From: Flavobacterium pisciphilum
GTDB taxonomy: Bacteria; Bacteroidota; Bacteroidia; Flavobacteriales; Flavobacteriaceae
Reading direction: 5' to 3'
Assembly (NCBI RefSeq): GCF_020905345.1
Contig: NZ_JAJJMO010000001.1
Coordinates: 1,798,001-1,862,000, forward strand
DNA length: 64,000 nucleotides
Shown here: one piece after another, positions 54,890 to 64,000 of the stretch
Position numbering within the stretch: position 1 is the first letter of the stretch
How the letters are laid out: each line of letters starts with the position of its first letter
Notes under the pieces: generated by a model
The model's database searches: none
Told to the model about the DNA's origin: nothing
Seen by the model: only the letters and a program-made list of their open reading frames with translations
Position numbers and translations under genes: made by a program

Positions 54890-54929
54890 AAATAATAAAA
54901 ACCCTTGAATAAATAGCATTCAAGGGTTT
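54890..54929 (-). terminator. Terminator of gltD
   Basis: On minus, AAACCCTTGAAT pairs with ATTCAAGGGTTT, followed by a T-rich stretch. Confidence 0.85.
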
Positions 54930-54951
54930 CTTTGTTGTGTTGTTTGTTGGT

Positions 54952-56406
54952 TTATAGACTTGGTAAGTCCCCGCTTCCTTTTGTTGGTAAATTTGTAGAT
55001 CCCATTAAATATAAATCTACTTCTCTTGCTGCCTCACGGCCTTCAGAGATTGCCCAAACAATTAAGGATTGTCCTCTTCTCATATCACCAGCTGTAAAAA
55101 TATGTGGAACATTTGTTTGATAATTTGTCGCTTTGTAATTACTTCTCATATCTAACTGTAATCCTAATTGATCACTTAATGTTTTTTCTGGCCCAGTAAA
55201 TCCAAGTGCCAATAATGCTAAATCACATGGCCATATTTTCTCTGAACCTTCTTTTTCTATTAGTTCTGGTCGTTGTCCTGGAGTCATTTTCCAAGCTACT
55301 TCAACGGTTTTCAAACCTACTAATTGACCACTTTCGTTTGCAATAAACTCTTTAGTATTAATTAACCAGTTTCTATCACAACCTTCTTCGTGTGAAGATG
55401 ATGTTTTAAGTTGTAATGGCCAAAACGGCCAAGGTGTAGTTTCGCTTCTTCCAACTGGTGGCTTTGGTAAAATCTCAAAATTAGTAACCGATTTTGCCCC
55501 ATGTCGGTTTGATGTTCCGATACAATCTGATCCTGTATCTCCACCTCCAATAACAATTACATCCTTACCAGTTGCTTTTATTTGATTCGGAATTTCTTCT
55601 CCAAATAAAACTTTTGTTTGCTGTGTTAAGAAATCCATTGCTTGAACAACTCCTTTACTTTCAATCCCTTTAGTTGGCAAGCTTCTTCTTTCGGTAGCTC
55701 CCCCACATAAAACAATTGAATCAAATGCGTTTAGTTCTTCTATGCTGTAATTAACTCCTACATTTACATTTGTTTTAAAAACAATTCCTTCAGCTTCTAA
55801 TATTACAACGCGTCTGTCGATAATCCCTTTTTCTAATTTAAAATTTGGAATTCCATAACGCAATAATCCACCAATTGCATTGTCTCTTTCAAAAACAGTA
55901 ACTGTATGACCCGCTCTGTTTAATTGCTGTGCTGCTGCCAAACCTGCAGGTCCTGAGCCAATAACTGCTACTGTTTTTCCAGTTCTCTTTTTTGGTGGTT
56001 GTGGTTTAATCCAACCTTCTGCAAAACCTCTTTCGATAATATTCTTTTCGATATTTTCAATCGCAACAGGCTCTTTGATTATTCCTAACACACATGATTT
56101 CTCACATGGCGCTGGACATAAACGACCTGTAAATTCGGGAAAGTTATTTGTTGATTGCAAAATTTTTAATGCACTCTCCCATTCTTCTTGATGTACCATG
56201 TCGTTAAAATCTGGAATTAAATTCCCTAACGGACAAGCACTGTGGCAAAACGGAATACCACAATCCATACATCTTGAGCCTTGTTCTTTAATCTTATCTT
56301 TTTCTAAGGTAATCGTAAACTCATTATAGTTTGATACACGTTCCTTAACAGCAATATTACTTTCGTCTGCTCTATTATATTCTTTAAATCCACCTATCTT
56401 ACCCAT
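54952..56406 (-). CDS. gltD: Glutamate synthase, small (beta) subunit
   Basis: GltD supplies electrons from NADPH to GltB. The 484 residues start with GKIGGFKEYNR. Two [4Fe-4S] ligand groups follow: CMDCGIPFCHSACPLGN and the later LCPAPCEKSCVLGI. FAD-binding GSGPAGLAAAQQL and NADP-binding VIGGGDTGSDCIG complete the domain order. The ATG at 56406 was chosen over a TTG at 56427. It follows gltB by 180 bases, a gap containing repeats, on the same strand. Confidence 0.97.
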   Translation of the reverse strand: MGKIGGFKEYNRADESNIAVKERVSNYNEFTITLEKDKIKEQGSRCMDCGIPFCHSACPLGNLIPDFNDMVHQEEWESALKILQSTNNFPEFTGRLCPAPCEKSCVLGIIKEPVAIENIEKNIIERGFAEGWIKPQPPKKRTGKTVAVIGSGPAGLAAAQQLNRAGHTVTVFERDNAIGGLLRYGIPNFKLEKGIIDRRVVILEAEGIVFKTNVNVGVNYSIEELNAFDSIVLCGGATERRSLPTKGIESKGVVQAMDFLTQQTKVLFGEEIPNQIKATGKDVIVIGGGDTGSDCIGTSNRHGAKSVTNFEILPKPPVGRSETTPWPFWPLQLKTSSSHEEGCDRNWLINTKEFIANESGQLVGLKTVEVAWKMTPGQRPELIEKEGSEKIWPCDLALLALGFTGPEKTLSDQLGLQLDMRSNYKATNYQTNVPHIFTAGDMRRGQSLIVWAISEGREAAREVDLYLMGSTNLPTKGSGDLPSL

Positions 56407-56472
56407 GACTTTTCTATTAAATTTCAAATGATAAATTATGATTTTTTAAGTTCCAATTTCTAAATTTTTAAC

Positions 56473-56535
56473 CGCAAAGTGCGCAAGGCTTTTTTATTTT
56501 ATTTCCTTGAAAAACGCAAAGTCCACAAAGCTTTT
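56473..56535. repeat. Short direct repeat CGCAAAGTxCxCAARGCTTTT in the gltB-gltD gap
   Basis: Two copies at 56473-56493 and 56515-56535 agree at 18 of 21 positions. Adjacent sequence at 56552-56582 has further simple TCTAAAATCT repeats. The CGCAAAGT unit resembles an intergenic repeat seen in many Bacteroidetes. Confidence 0.6.
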
Positions 56536-56586
56536 AGGCTAAATTTTTAATAATCTAAAATCTGAACTCTAAAATCTATAAATCAT

Positions 56587-59500
56587 TTAATCTGCTATTA
56601 GTTCTTCGATTTGCTTTTCTTCTGCTATTCTTTGTAATGCCTTTTTGTAATCAGTTGGCATTACTTTGATGAAATGTTCCTGTTCGTTTTCCCAGTCTGT
56701 CAAAAGTCTTTTTGCTAATGGACTGTTGGTGTACAACGAGTGGTTTTTTATTAAACGTCTCAACTTGATAAAATCATCTTCTTCTAATGGATCGAATGCT
56801 ACCATCTCCATATTACATAAGGTTGAATCGAATTTTTTATCCTTGTCATAAACATAAGCAACACCACCGCTCATTCCCGCAGCAAAATTTCTTCCTGTTT
56901 TACCCAAAATAACAACAGTTCCTCCGGTCATATATTCGCAACCGTGATCTCCAATTCCTTCTACAACTGCTGTTGCTCCAGAATTTCTCACACAGAAACG
57001 TTCTCCGGCCATACCATTAATGTATGCTTCACCTGTAATAGCTCCATAAAGAGCAACGTTACCAATAATAATATTCTCCTCAGGTTTAAAGGTAGCCGTA
57101 GGTGGAACTTTGATAATTAGTTTCCCTCCCGAAAGTCCTTTACCTAAATAGTCATTACAGTTTCCGTGGATTTTAAATGACAATCCATTAGTAGCAAATG
57201 CTCCAAAACTTTGTCCTGCAGAACCTTCAAAATCAACTAATATAGTATCTTCTGGTAATCCTTGCGCCCCATATATTTTTGAAATTTCGTTACTTAAAAT
57301 TGCACCTACAGAACGGTCTGTGTTCTTAATTTTAAAATTAACTCTTGTTTTCTCTTTTCTATAAATAGAAGGAATTGCCTCTTTAATAATTGCAAAATCC
57401 AATACGTTTTCTAATGCGTGATCTTGTGTTGTTGTATTGTGATTCGGAACTGTTTTTGCTTTCTCTGGTTTATAAAGAATCGAAGACAAATCCAATCCGT
57501 TTGCTTTATAATGCTTGATAGCTTTGTTCACATTTAATTTTTGTGATTGTCCTACCATTTCTTTTAAAGTTCTGAATCCTAATTGTGCCATAATCTCTCT
57601 TAGCTCTTCTGCAATAAAATACATGAAGTTAATTACATGCTCTGGAGTTCCTTTGAAATTTTTTCTTAATTCTGGATCCTGTGTAGCAATACCAACTGGA
57701 CATGTATTTAAGTGACAAGCTCTCATCATAATACAGCCTGAAGCTACAAGTGGTGCAGTTGCAAAACCAAATTCTTCTGCTCCTAATAAAGCTGCTATAG
57801 CAACATCTCGACCTGTTTTTAATTGACCATCACACTCTAAAACAACACGACTTCTTAAATCATTTAAGATTAAAGTTTGCTGTGCTTCTGCCAAACCAAG
57901 CTCCCAAGGAATACCTGTATGTTGTAAAGATGTTAATGGTGCAGCTCCTGTTCCTCCATCATAACCTGAAATTAAAATCACATCTGCTTTTGCCTTAGCA
58001 ACACCAGCAGCGATTGTTCCAACTCCAACTTCTGAAACTAATTTTACATTTACACGCGCATCACGATTGGCATTTTTTAAATCAAAGATCAATTGAGATA
58101 AATCTTCAATAGAATAAATATCATGGTGAGGTGGTGGAGAAATAAGTCCCACGTATGGAGTTGAGTTTCTTGTCTCTGCAATCCAAGGCACTACTTTTTC
58201 ACCTGGTAATTGTCCTCCCTCTCCAGGTTTTGCACCTTGAGCCATTTTAATTTGAATCTCTTTGGCATTTGTCAAATAATTGATAGAAACACCAAATCTT
58301 CCTGAAGCAACTTGTTTGATAGCACTATTTCTAGAATCTCCGTTAATTTCTTTCTGGAATCGTTTTGGATCTTCTCCTCCTTCTCCTGAATTACTTTTCC
58401 CTCCAATTCTATTCATAGCAATTGCTAGGTTCTCATGTGCTTCTCTACTGATTGATCCATAAGACATTGCTCCTGTTTTGAATTTTTTCACAATCTCTGT
58501 CCAAGGTTCTACTTCATCAATAGAAATTGGATCTAGATTATTGAACTCAAACAAACCTCTAATTGTCATTAGGTTTGAGCTTTGCTCATTAACCATAGTA
58601 GAATATTCTTTATAACTTTCTGGACTGTTTAAACGAACTGCCTGTTGTAATTTAGCAATAGTCGTTGGGTTAAACATATGCTTTTCACCTGATCTTCTCC
58701 ATCTGTAAATCCCTCCAATTTCTAATGGCAATAAATTGGCAATTTTTGAATTTGGAAATGCTTTTTGATATCTTTTCTTAACTTCTTTTTCTATTTCCAT
58801 CAAACCAATTCCTTCTATTCGAGATGGTGTGTATGGGAAATATTTAGTAGAGAATGTTTTATTTAAACCTAAGATTTCAAAAATTTGAGCAGCTCTATAA
58901 GAATGTAATGTAGAGATACCTATTTTATTCATAATCTTAAGAATACCTTTTGCAATCGCTTTATTGTAATTAGCAATAGCATAATCTGCTTTTACTCCTG
59001 TAATAAAACCTTGTTCTACCTGATTATGAATAATTTCATTTACCATATAAGGGTTAATAGCACTAGCGCCATAACCAAATAGTAAGGCAAAATGATGTGG
59101 CTCACGAGGTTCTGCCGATTCGATTATAATTCCGAATTTTGAACGAACCTGCAAAATATTCAATGAATGGTGAACATAAGAACAAGCCAACAACATTGGT
59201 ATTGGTGCTAATTCTTTGCTTACTCCTCTATCTGAAAGAATAATGATATTGTGTCCTTCATTTACTGCTTTGTAAGTTGCTTGAACACATTTTTCTAAAG
59301 CACGCTCTAAACCATTTACTCCTTTTTCTATTTTATATAAAGTAGAAATAGTCGCTGTTTTAAAATCGGCATGGTCTATATTTTTAATTTTATCTAAATC
59401 CTCTTTAGAGATAACTGGATTTTGGATTTTTAATTTTTTGCATTGTTTTGATTCAATTTCAAAAATATTAAAATCTCCTCCTACTGCTAAACTAATATCT

Positions 59501-61104
59501 GTGATAATCTCTTCACGAATACCATCTAAAGGCGGGTTAGTTACCTGCGCAAATAATTGTTTGAAATAATTATACAATAATTGTGGTTGCTCTGACAAAA
59601 CGGCCAATGGCGTATCATTACCCATTGAGCTAATTGCTTCAGCCCCCTGAGCTCCCATTGGGTTAATTATTGTTTTTAAATCTTCGATTGTATAACCAAA
59701 TAATCGTTGTCTTGTTTCAAAATCAATCTTTTCTACAGGAGTCGGATTATTAGTATATGGTACCTTTGCTAATGGCAATAAATTTTCATTTAACCATTTT
59801 TTATAAGGACGTTTAGTTACAATAGCATTTTTGATTTCGTCATCTTCAATAATACGACCTTCGTTCATATCAACCAAGAACATTTTCCCTGGCTCTAAAC
59901 GACCGTGTTGTATTACATCTTCCGGATTAACATCAAGAACACCAATCTCTGATGACATGATTACAAAACCACTTTTTGTTAACGTATAACGAGAAGGACG
60001 CAATCCATTTCTATCAAGTAGAGCACCAATTACATTTCCATCTGTAAACGGAATTGAAGCTGGGCCATCCCAAGGCTCCATGATGCAAGCATTATATTCA
60101 TAAAATGCTTTTTTATCTTCTGACATTGTTTGGTGTTTCTCCCAAGCTTCTGGAACAACCATCATCATTGCTTCTGGTAATGATCTTCCAGTCATTAACA
60201 GTAATTCAACCACCATATCCATAGAAGCAGAATCAGATTTTCCTTCTAAGATGATAGGAAATAATCTTTTTATATCGTCTCCGAAAATATCACTTTGCAT
60301 CAATTCTTCACGAGCTCTCATTCTGCTAATGTTACCGCGTAGTGTATTGATTTCTCCATTGTGACACATATATCTAAAAGGCTGAGCCAACTCCCAAGAT
60401 GGAAATGTATTGGTAGAGAAACGCTGGTGTACTAATGCCAAACGCGTCACTAAATCAGTATCTTTTAAATCGGTAAAATAACCGCTGATATCCTCTGGCA
60501 TCAACAACCCTTTATATATAATAGTTGTTGTAGATAAACTAGAGAAATAAAACATATGACTTTCAGAAGTCTTAGAATTTCTGACAGCATGTTCTGCTAT
60601 TTTTCTTGCTGCAAATAACTTAGCGTTAAATTGTTGTTCTGTTAGATCTTGCCCATTTTTTCCAACAAAAACCTGTTTAACGGTTGGTTCTTTTTCTGCC
60701 GCAATCTCACCTAAACTATTTACATCAACTGGGACGTCTCTCCAGCCAAGAATAGTTAGGTTTTGCTCTTTAATGTTTGTTTCGAATGCATTCATACAAA
60801 ATGCAACTTGGTTTTTACTTTTAGGTAAAAAAACCATTCCTACTCCATACTCTCGTGTTTCAGGGATTTCAAAATCACAAACTTTCTTAAAAAAATCATG
60901 TGGGATATCAAATAAAATTCCAGCACCGTCTCCAGTTCTTCCATCAGAACTAACTGCACCACGATGTTCCAATTTTATTAAGATATCCAATGCTTTATGA
61001 ATGATGTCGTTAGACTTAATACCATTCAAATTACAAATAAATCCTGCACCACAATTGTCGTGTTCAAATTCGGGCAGATATAGCCCTTGTTCTTTAACTT
61101 TCAT
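56587..61104 (-). CDS. gltB: Glutamate synthase, large (alpha) subunit
   Basis: GltB makes two glutamates from glutamine and 2-oxoglutarate. The 1505 residues begin with a short propeptide before the nucleophile Cys 18 ([11 protein letters not shown]) of the class II glutaminase domain. The FMN-binding synthase domain follows with [21 protein letters not shown] and [12 protein letters not shown], then the [3Fe-4S] motif [16 protein letters not shown] beta-helical C-terminal domain comes last ([21 protein letters not shown] is split by usual repeats). ATG 61104 lies 18 bases from a -7 element at 61122. An upstream in-frame start at 61146 would pass through it. Confidence 0.97.
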   Translation of the reverse strand: MKVKEQGLYLPEFEHDNCGAGFICNLNGIKSNDIIHKALDILIKLEHRGAVSSDGRTGDGAGILFDIPHDFFKKVCDFEIPETREYGVGMVFLPKSKNQVAFCMNAFETNIKEQNLTILGWRDVPVDVNSLGEIAAEKEPTVKQVFVGKNGQDLTEQQFNAKLFAARKIAEHAVRNSKTSESHMFYFSSLSTTTIIYKGLLMPEDISGYFTDLKDTDLVTRLALVHQRFSTNTFPSWELAQPFRYMCHNGEINTLRGNISRMRAREELMQSDIFGDDIKRLFPIILEGKSDSASMDMVVELLLMTGRSLPEAMMMVVPEAWEKHQTMSEDKKAFYEYNACIMEPWDGPASIPFTDGNVIGALLDRNGLRPSRYTLTKSGFVIMSSEIGVLDVNPEDVIQHGRLEPGKMFLVDMNEGRIIEDDEIKNAIVTKRPYKKWLNENLLPLAKVPYTNNPTPVEKIDFETRQRLFGYTIEDLKTIINPMGAQGAEAISSMGNDTPLAVLSEQPQLLYNYFKQLFAQVTNPPLDGIREEIITDISLAVGGDFNIFEIESKQCKKLKIQNPVISKEDLDKIKNIDHADFKTATISTLYKIEKGVNGLERALEKCVQATYKAVNEGHNIIILSDRGVSKELAPIPMLLACSYVHHSLNILQVRSKFGIIIESAEPREPHHFALLFGYGASAINPYMVNEIIHNQVEQGFITGVKADYAIANYNKAIAKGILKIMNKIGISTLHSYRAAQIFEILGLNKTFSTKYFPYTPSRIEGIGLMEIEKEVKKRYQKAFPNSKIANLLPLEIGGIYRWRRSGEKHMFNPTTIAKLQQAVRLNSPESYKEYSTMVNEQSSNLMTIRGLFEFNNLDPISIDEVEPWTEIVKKFKTGAMSYGSISREAHENLAIAMNRIGGKSNSGEGGEDPKRFQKEINGDSRNSAIKQVASGRFGVSINYLTNAKEIQIKMAQGAKPGEGGQLPGEKVVPWIAETRNSTPYVGLISPPPHHDIYSIEDLSQLIFDLKNANRDARVNVKLVSEVGVGTIAAGVAKAKADVILISGYDGGTGAAPLTSLQHTGIPWELGLAEAQQTLILNDLRSRVVLECDGQLKTGRDVAIAALLGAEEFGFATAPLVASGCIMMRACHLNTCPVGIATQDPELRKNFKGTPEHVINFMYFIAEELREIMAQLGFRTLKEMVGQSQKLNVNKAIKHYKANGLDLSSILYKPEKAKTVPNHNTTTQDHALENVLDFAIIKEAIPSIYRKEKTRVNFKIKNTDRSVGAILSNEISKIYGAQGLPEDTILVDFEGSAGQSFGAFATNGLSFKIHGNCNDYLGKGLSGGKLIIKVPPTATFKPEENIIIGNVALYGAITGEAYINGMAGERFCVRNSGATAVVEGIGDHGCEYMTGGTVVILGKTGRNFAAGMSGGVAYVYDKDKKFDSTLCNMEMVAFDPLEEDDFIKLRRLIKNHSLYTNSPLAKRLLTDWENEQEHFIKVMPTDYKKALQRIAEEKQIEELIAD

Positions 61105-61121
61105 TCTTGATATTTTTTTTA

Positions 61122-61129
61122 CAAAAATA
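61122..61129 (-). promoter_or_regulatory. -7 element of the gltB promoter
   Basis: CAAAAATA on plus reads TATTTTTG on minus, 18 bases before the gltB ATG. Confidence 0.65.
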
Positions 61130-61463
61130 AAGATTCCATTAAACATAATTTACCAAATAAACCGTATCACTTACATTTTTATAGTAATAATAGAAAAACA
61201 ATCCTAAATTATCAAAAACATTATTTAACCCACCCCGAATTGACAAAATCATAATGCGGATTTCATTTTTATAGACAAAACAGCCATTATACCTTAAAAT
61301 CAGCACTATTTTATGTTAAATCTCAAACGATATAGTGTCTTTGATTTAACATTCTTTACACAATTATTTAACTCAAATTTTCAATTAATTTTAAAGAAAT
61401 CGTGGAGCAAAATAAGTCTTGCTTTTTATTCCAAAAAGATTTCTTTTTAAAGTTGATTTTTGC
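61130..61463. other. Intergenic region between divergent gltB and sucC
   Basis: About 330 bases of AT-rich sequence with no ORF of coding character. It must hold the control regions of both genes beyond the two -7 elements. No obvious regulator site is recognised. Confidence 0.5.
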
Positions 61464-61471
61464 TATTTTTG
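61464..61471 (+). promoter_or_regulatory. -7 element of the sucC promoter
   Basis: TATTTTTG matches TAnnTTTG, 48 bases before the ATG. Confidence 0.65.
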
Positions 61472-61519
61472 TCCCACTTTTATTCTGAAATTAATTCAGA
61501 ACCAGACAAATTCTATATT

Positions 61520-62713
61520 ATGAACATACACGAATATCAAGGAAAAGAAATTTTAGCTAGTTACGGAGTACGCATTCAACGCGGAATTGTAGCTAATAAT
61601 GCGGTTGAAGCTGTAGCTGCTGCAAAACAATTAACTGCTGAGACTGGAACAGGATGGCACGTTATTAAAGCACAAATTCACGCAGGTGGACGTGGAAAAG
61701 GTGGTGGAGTTAAGTTAGCTAAAAACTTACAACAAGTTGAAGAAATAGCTGAACAAATCATCGGAATGCAATTGATTACACCTCAAACTTCTGCTGAGGG
61801 TAAAAAAGTAAATAAAATTTTAGTTGCCGAAGATGTTTACTATCCTGGTGAAAGCGAAACTTCTGAATTTTACGTTTCTGTTTTATTGAATAGAGGTACA
61901 GGTCGTAACATGATTATGTATTCTACTGAAGGTGGAATGGATATTGAAGAAGTTGCTGAGCACACACCACACTTAATCTTTACTGAAGAAGTAGATCCAT
62001 CTGTAGGATTACAAGGTTTTCAAGCAAGAAGAATTGCCTTTAACTTAGGTCTTTCTGGAAATGCTTTTAAAGAAATGGTTAAATTTATTGACTCATTATA
62101 CAATGCATATATTGGTTCTGATGCTTCTATGTTTGAAATCAACCCAGTATTAAAAACTTCAGATAATAAAATTTTAGCTGTTGATGCTAAAGTTAATATC
62201 GATGATAATGCACTATACAGACAACCAAAGTATGCTGAAATGCGTGATATCCGTGAGGAGAATCCAATTGAAGTTGAAGCTAAAGAAGTTGGCTTAAACT
62301 ATGTAGATCTTGACGGTACTGTAGGATGCATGGTAAACGGAGCTGGATTAGCAATGGCTACTATGGATTTAATTAAGTATGCTGGTTTTGAGCCTGCAAA
62401 CTTCCTTGACGTAGGTGGTACTGCTGATGCAAAACGTGTTGAGACTGCTTTCCGTATTATTTTAAAAGATCCTAATGTAAAAGCTATATTAATCAACATC
62501 TTTGGAGGAATCGTTCGTTGTGACCGTGTTGCTCAAGGAGTTGTAGATGCTTACAAAAACATGGGAGACGCTATTAAAGTGCCAATCATTGTTCGTTTAC
62601 AAGGTACAAATGCTGCTATTGCAAAAGAATTAATTGATAACTCTGGAATGCCAATTTTATCAGCTGTAGAATTTCAAGAAGCTGCTGACCAAGTTAAAGC
62701 TGCACTTTCTTAA
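61520..62713 (+). CDS. sucC: Succinyl-CoA ligase (ADP/GDP-forming), beta subunit
   Basis: The enzyme couples succinyl-CoA cleavage to nucleotide triphosphate formation in the TCA cycle. The 397 residues have the start MNIHEYQGKEILASYGV, ATP-grasp elements QIHAGGRGKGGGVKL and EINPVL, and the C-terminal CoA-ligase domain with NGAGLAMATMD, FLDVGGTAD and FGGIVRCD. The alpha subunit gene (sucD) is not adjacent here. The next gene is on the opposite strand, so the two subunits are encoded apart, as is common in Bacteroidetes. Confidence 0.97.
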   Translation: MNIHEYQGKEILASYGVRIQRGIVANNAVEAVAAAKQLTAETGTGWHVIKAQIHAGGRGKGGGVKLAKNLQQVEEIAEQIIGMQLITPQTSAEGKKVNKILVAEDVYYPGESETSEFYVSVLLNRGTGRNMIMYSTEGGMDIEEVAEHTPHLIFTEEVDPSVGLQGFQARRIAFNLGLSGNAFKEMVKFIDSLYNAYIGSDASMFEINPVLKTSDNKILAVDAKVNIDDNALYRQPKYAEMRDIREENPIEVEAKEVGLNYVDLDGTVGCMVNGAGLAMATMDLIKYAGFEPANFLDVGGTADAKRVETAFRIILKDPNVKAILINIFGGIVRCDRVAQGVVDAYKNMGDAIKVPIIVRLQGTNAAIAKELIDNSGMPILSAVEFQEAADQVKAALS

Positions 62714-62738
62714 TTATTTAAGAAACCAATTTTATATA

Positions 62739-62773
62739 AAAAATCCTAAGCATATGCTTAGGATTTTTTTTTT
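62739..62773. terminator. Bidirectional terminator after sucC
   Basis: A 26-base perfect palindrome (AAATCCTAAGCAT with ATGCTTAGGATTT) is followed by a T run on plus and an A-rich lead on the other side. Confidence 0.88.
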
Positions 62774-62788
62774 GCTTTAGATTCACAA

Positions 62789-63592
62789 CTATTTCAAAAT
62801 TGTCTCCAACTCTATTATTTCAAAATTAGGGTCATATTTTATAAATTCTCTTATCATTGCCGCATGACTAGCTCCTAATAAAACCACTACCTTATTATCC
62901 TTAGCATCTGTAAGCTTTTGAACTAAAGAATACATATAAAGATTTCTTCGATACCATTCTGAAACCAAATAGGAACCTACAAAATTATCATTTTTACCAG
63001 CTCTATTAGCCGTTCCAATATACCATTCGAGATCTTCTGCAATTGATTTTTTTGAATTCAAATCCAAAAGAAGCTTAGTTAAAGTATATTTAGAAATTTT
63101 TTCATTTTGTGATTTTTCATAATCCGCCATTAGCACTTCATTTCTTTTTAATAAATCCAATTGATTCGCTTCTTTCATACCAGTCAATAAACTATCATAA
63201 GGAAAATTAGTTTGATTATAATCAATCGCAAAAAGCTGTTTATGTCCTAATTTCTTAGCAGCTCTTAATGCCAATTGCACTATTTCATTGGCTTTTTCAC
63301 GAAGTAAACTATCCGTGTTTTTAGCATAAAATTTATCTAGCTTATCTTGTTTCTTATAATCCCATTCTACAAAAATTTTATCTGGACCAAATTTTTTGAT
63401 TTTGTCTGTAATACTCTCAAGTTCCTTCTGACTTTTATCTGTCATAACATTAAAAGTATTCACTTTAGCCACATCTAGTCCTGGGTTTTCAAAATGGAAA
63501 CTTCCAATTAATAAAATTTGTTTTTTCTTAGTTTGAGCAAAAGCATTGCTGAATACAATAATAAAGGCAAATAATAAAGCGATTTTTTTCAT
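62789..63592 (-). CDS. DUF5694-like exported protein (TraB/EreA-type fold)
   Basis: The 267-residue protein has a signal peptide (ALLFAFIIVFSNAFAQ). It has the pattern ILLIGSFHFENPGLDV, DKIFVEWDYKK, AIDYNQTNFPYDS and a final VVVLLGASHAAMIREFI. The GSFHF and GASHA blocks are the two conserved regions of DUF5694, and their His residues resemble those of TraB/ChaN/EreA-like folds. Catalytic function is not established. A GTG at 63613 would lengthen the N-terminus by seven residues, so ATG 63592 is used. It shares the sucC terminator. Confidence 0.85.
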   Translation of the reverse strand: MKKIALLFAFIIVFSNAFAQTKKKQILLIGSFHFENPGLDVAKVNTFNVMTDKSQKELESITDKIKKFGPDKIFVEWDYKKQDKLDKFYAKNTDSLLREKANEIVQLALRAAKKLGHKQLFAIDYNQTNFPYDSLLTGMKEANQLDLLKRNEVLMADYEKSQNEKISKYTLTKLLLDLNSKKSIAEDLEWYIGTANRAGKNDNFVGSYLVSEWYRRNLYMYSLVQKLTDAKDNKVVVLLGASHAAMIREFIKYDPNFEIIELETILK

Positions 63593-63786
63593 GATGATTT
63601 GTTTTAAATTCACAACAAAAATATAAGAGCATTTCTAATGATTTTTTCTTTTTTGACAAACACCAAATTTCAGATTACAAACATTCAGAAACTGTACTTA
63701 AAAGATATTCATATACCATTTCTAACCGTTCATCCCAAAAAATAAAGGTTTTATATAAATATGATTTTCAATCAAAGTCATAGTTG

Positions 63787-63794
63787 TATTTTTG
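63787..63794 (+). promoter_or_regulatory. -7 element before the partial membrane protein gene
   Basis: TATTTTTG matches TAnnTTTG, 19 bases before the ATG at 63814. Confidence 0.65.
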
Positions 63795-63813
63795 AAATAA
63801 TAAAGCCCTCACC

Positions 63814-64000
63814 ATGAAGCTAAAAATTCCTTTCTATTACCATATCTATCTTTTTATAGGATTATTTATAATCTTTACCTTATGGGAAATTGGCATAACC
63901 AACCAAAAATTGGAATTCGTCTTCAATAAAAACAGCTTCATGTTCAACATAGGCTATATATTAGCCATTTTCATAGTTTATCTTATTAATTTTTATACCT
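63814..64000 (+). CDS. Membrane protein, N-terminal fragment (continues past window)
   Basis: The first 62 residues are visible: MKLKIPFYYHIYLFIGLFII, then a segment WEIGITNQKLEFVFNKN and a second membrane helix starting near MFNIGYILAIF. Two closely spaced helices at the N-terminus fit a sensor kinase of LytS type or a small transport protein. Too little is visible to decide. Confidence 0.75.
   Translation, partial: MKLKIPFYYHIYLFIGLFIIFTLWEIGITNQKLEFVFNKNSFMFNIGYILAIFIVYLINFYT

Overview
The window is about 64 kb of AT-rich chromosomal DNA from a member of the Bacteroidetes, most likely a Flavobacterium. The evidence is threefold. Many genes are preceded by the Bacteroidetes sigma-ABfr -7 element TAnnTTTG instead of an E. 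coli-type -10 box, and A-rich stretches replace Shine-Dalgarno sites. The gene families are typical of the group: OmpP1/FadL porin, TonB receptor plus DUF4249 lipoprotein, PafA phosphatase, long NusB, monomeric isocitrate dehydrogenase, DUF3276 and GIY-YIG nucleases. Intergenic repeats resemble those I associate with Flavobacterium genomes. No rRNA, CRISPR array, prophage or recognisable transposase gene is present.

Layout. 1-3.2 kb: end of a histidine kinase with a single-domain response regulator, rpsT, three tRNA-Glu genes and proS. 3.2-10.3 kb: a Gly/Tyr-rich lipoprotein, an OmpP1-like porin, rimO, an amidase lipoprotein and a beta-barrel porin. 10.3-20 kb: nusB-yajC, leucine dehydrogenase, an ABC exporter, a PUR-alpha-like protein, two alpha/beta hydrolases, a CsaA-like protein, a thiol peroxidase-like protein, a GreA/Rnk-like protein behind a long structured leader, and a cytochrome c. 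20-28.3 kb, all on the minus strand: a cyclophilin-FKBP fusion, an MFS exporter, a sugar isomerase-like protein, an Asp/Glu racemase, YiaA-like and DUF2459 proteins, an OXA-type beta-lactamase, an archaemetzincin lipoprotein and a SUKH protein. 28.5-45.8 kb, nearly all plus strand: trmD, rplS, icd, TonB receptor/DUF4249/GyrI-like, RidA, thiamine pyrophosphokinase, rlmF, a hydrolase, uvrB (convergent with a TerB-like gene), dipeptide epimerase, half-size YehS and pafA. 45.9-53.3 kb, minus strand: lipoproteins and small proteins of unknown function, with a GIY-YIG nuclease gene bracketed by inverted repeats. 53.5-64 kb: lysA, gltB-gltD, sucC, a DUF5694-like protein and the start of a membrane protein.

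Most of the window is ordinary housekeeping sequence. Nitrogen and amino-acid metabolism is represented by gltBD, lysA and leucine dehydrogenase; envelope functions by porins, amidase, PafA and lipoproteins; translation and RNA modification by proS, rimO, trmD, rlmF and the tRNAs. Two places stand out. One is a roughly 360-nt leader ahead of the Rnk/GreA-like gene, with tandem -7 elements, a 34-codon upstream ORF and mutually exclusive hairpins. The other is a 528-bp unit in which a small GIY-YIG nuclease gene sits between 44-nt inverted repeats identical at 43 positions, in a repeat-rich stretch of unknown genes. The second looks like a possible small mobile or REP-like unit.

Functional calls rest on motifs and family resemblance read by eye. 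No database search was run.
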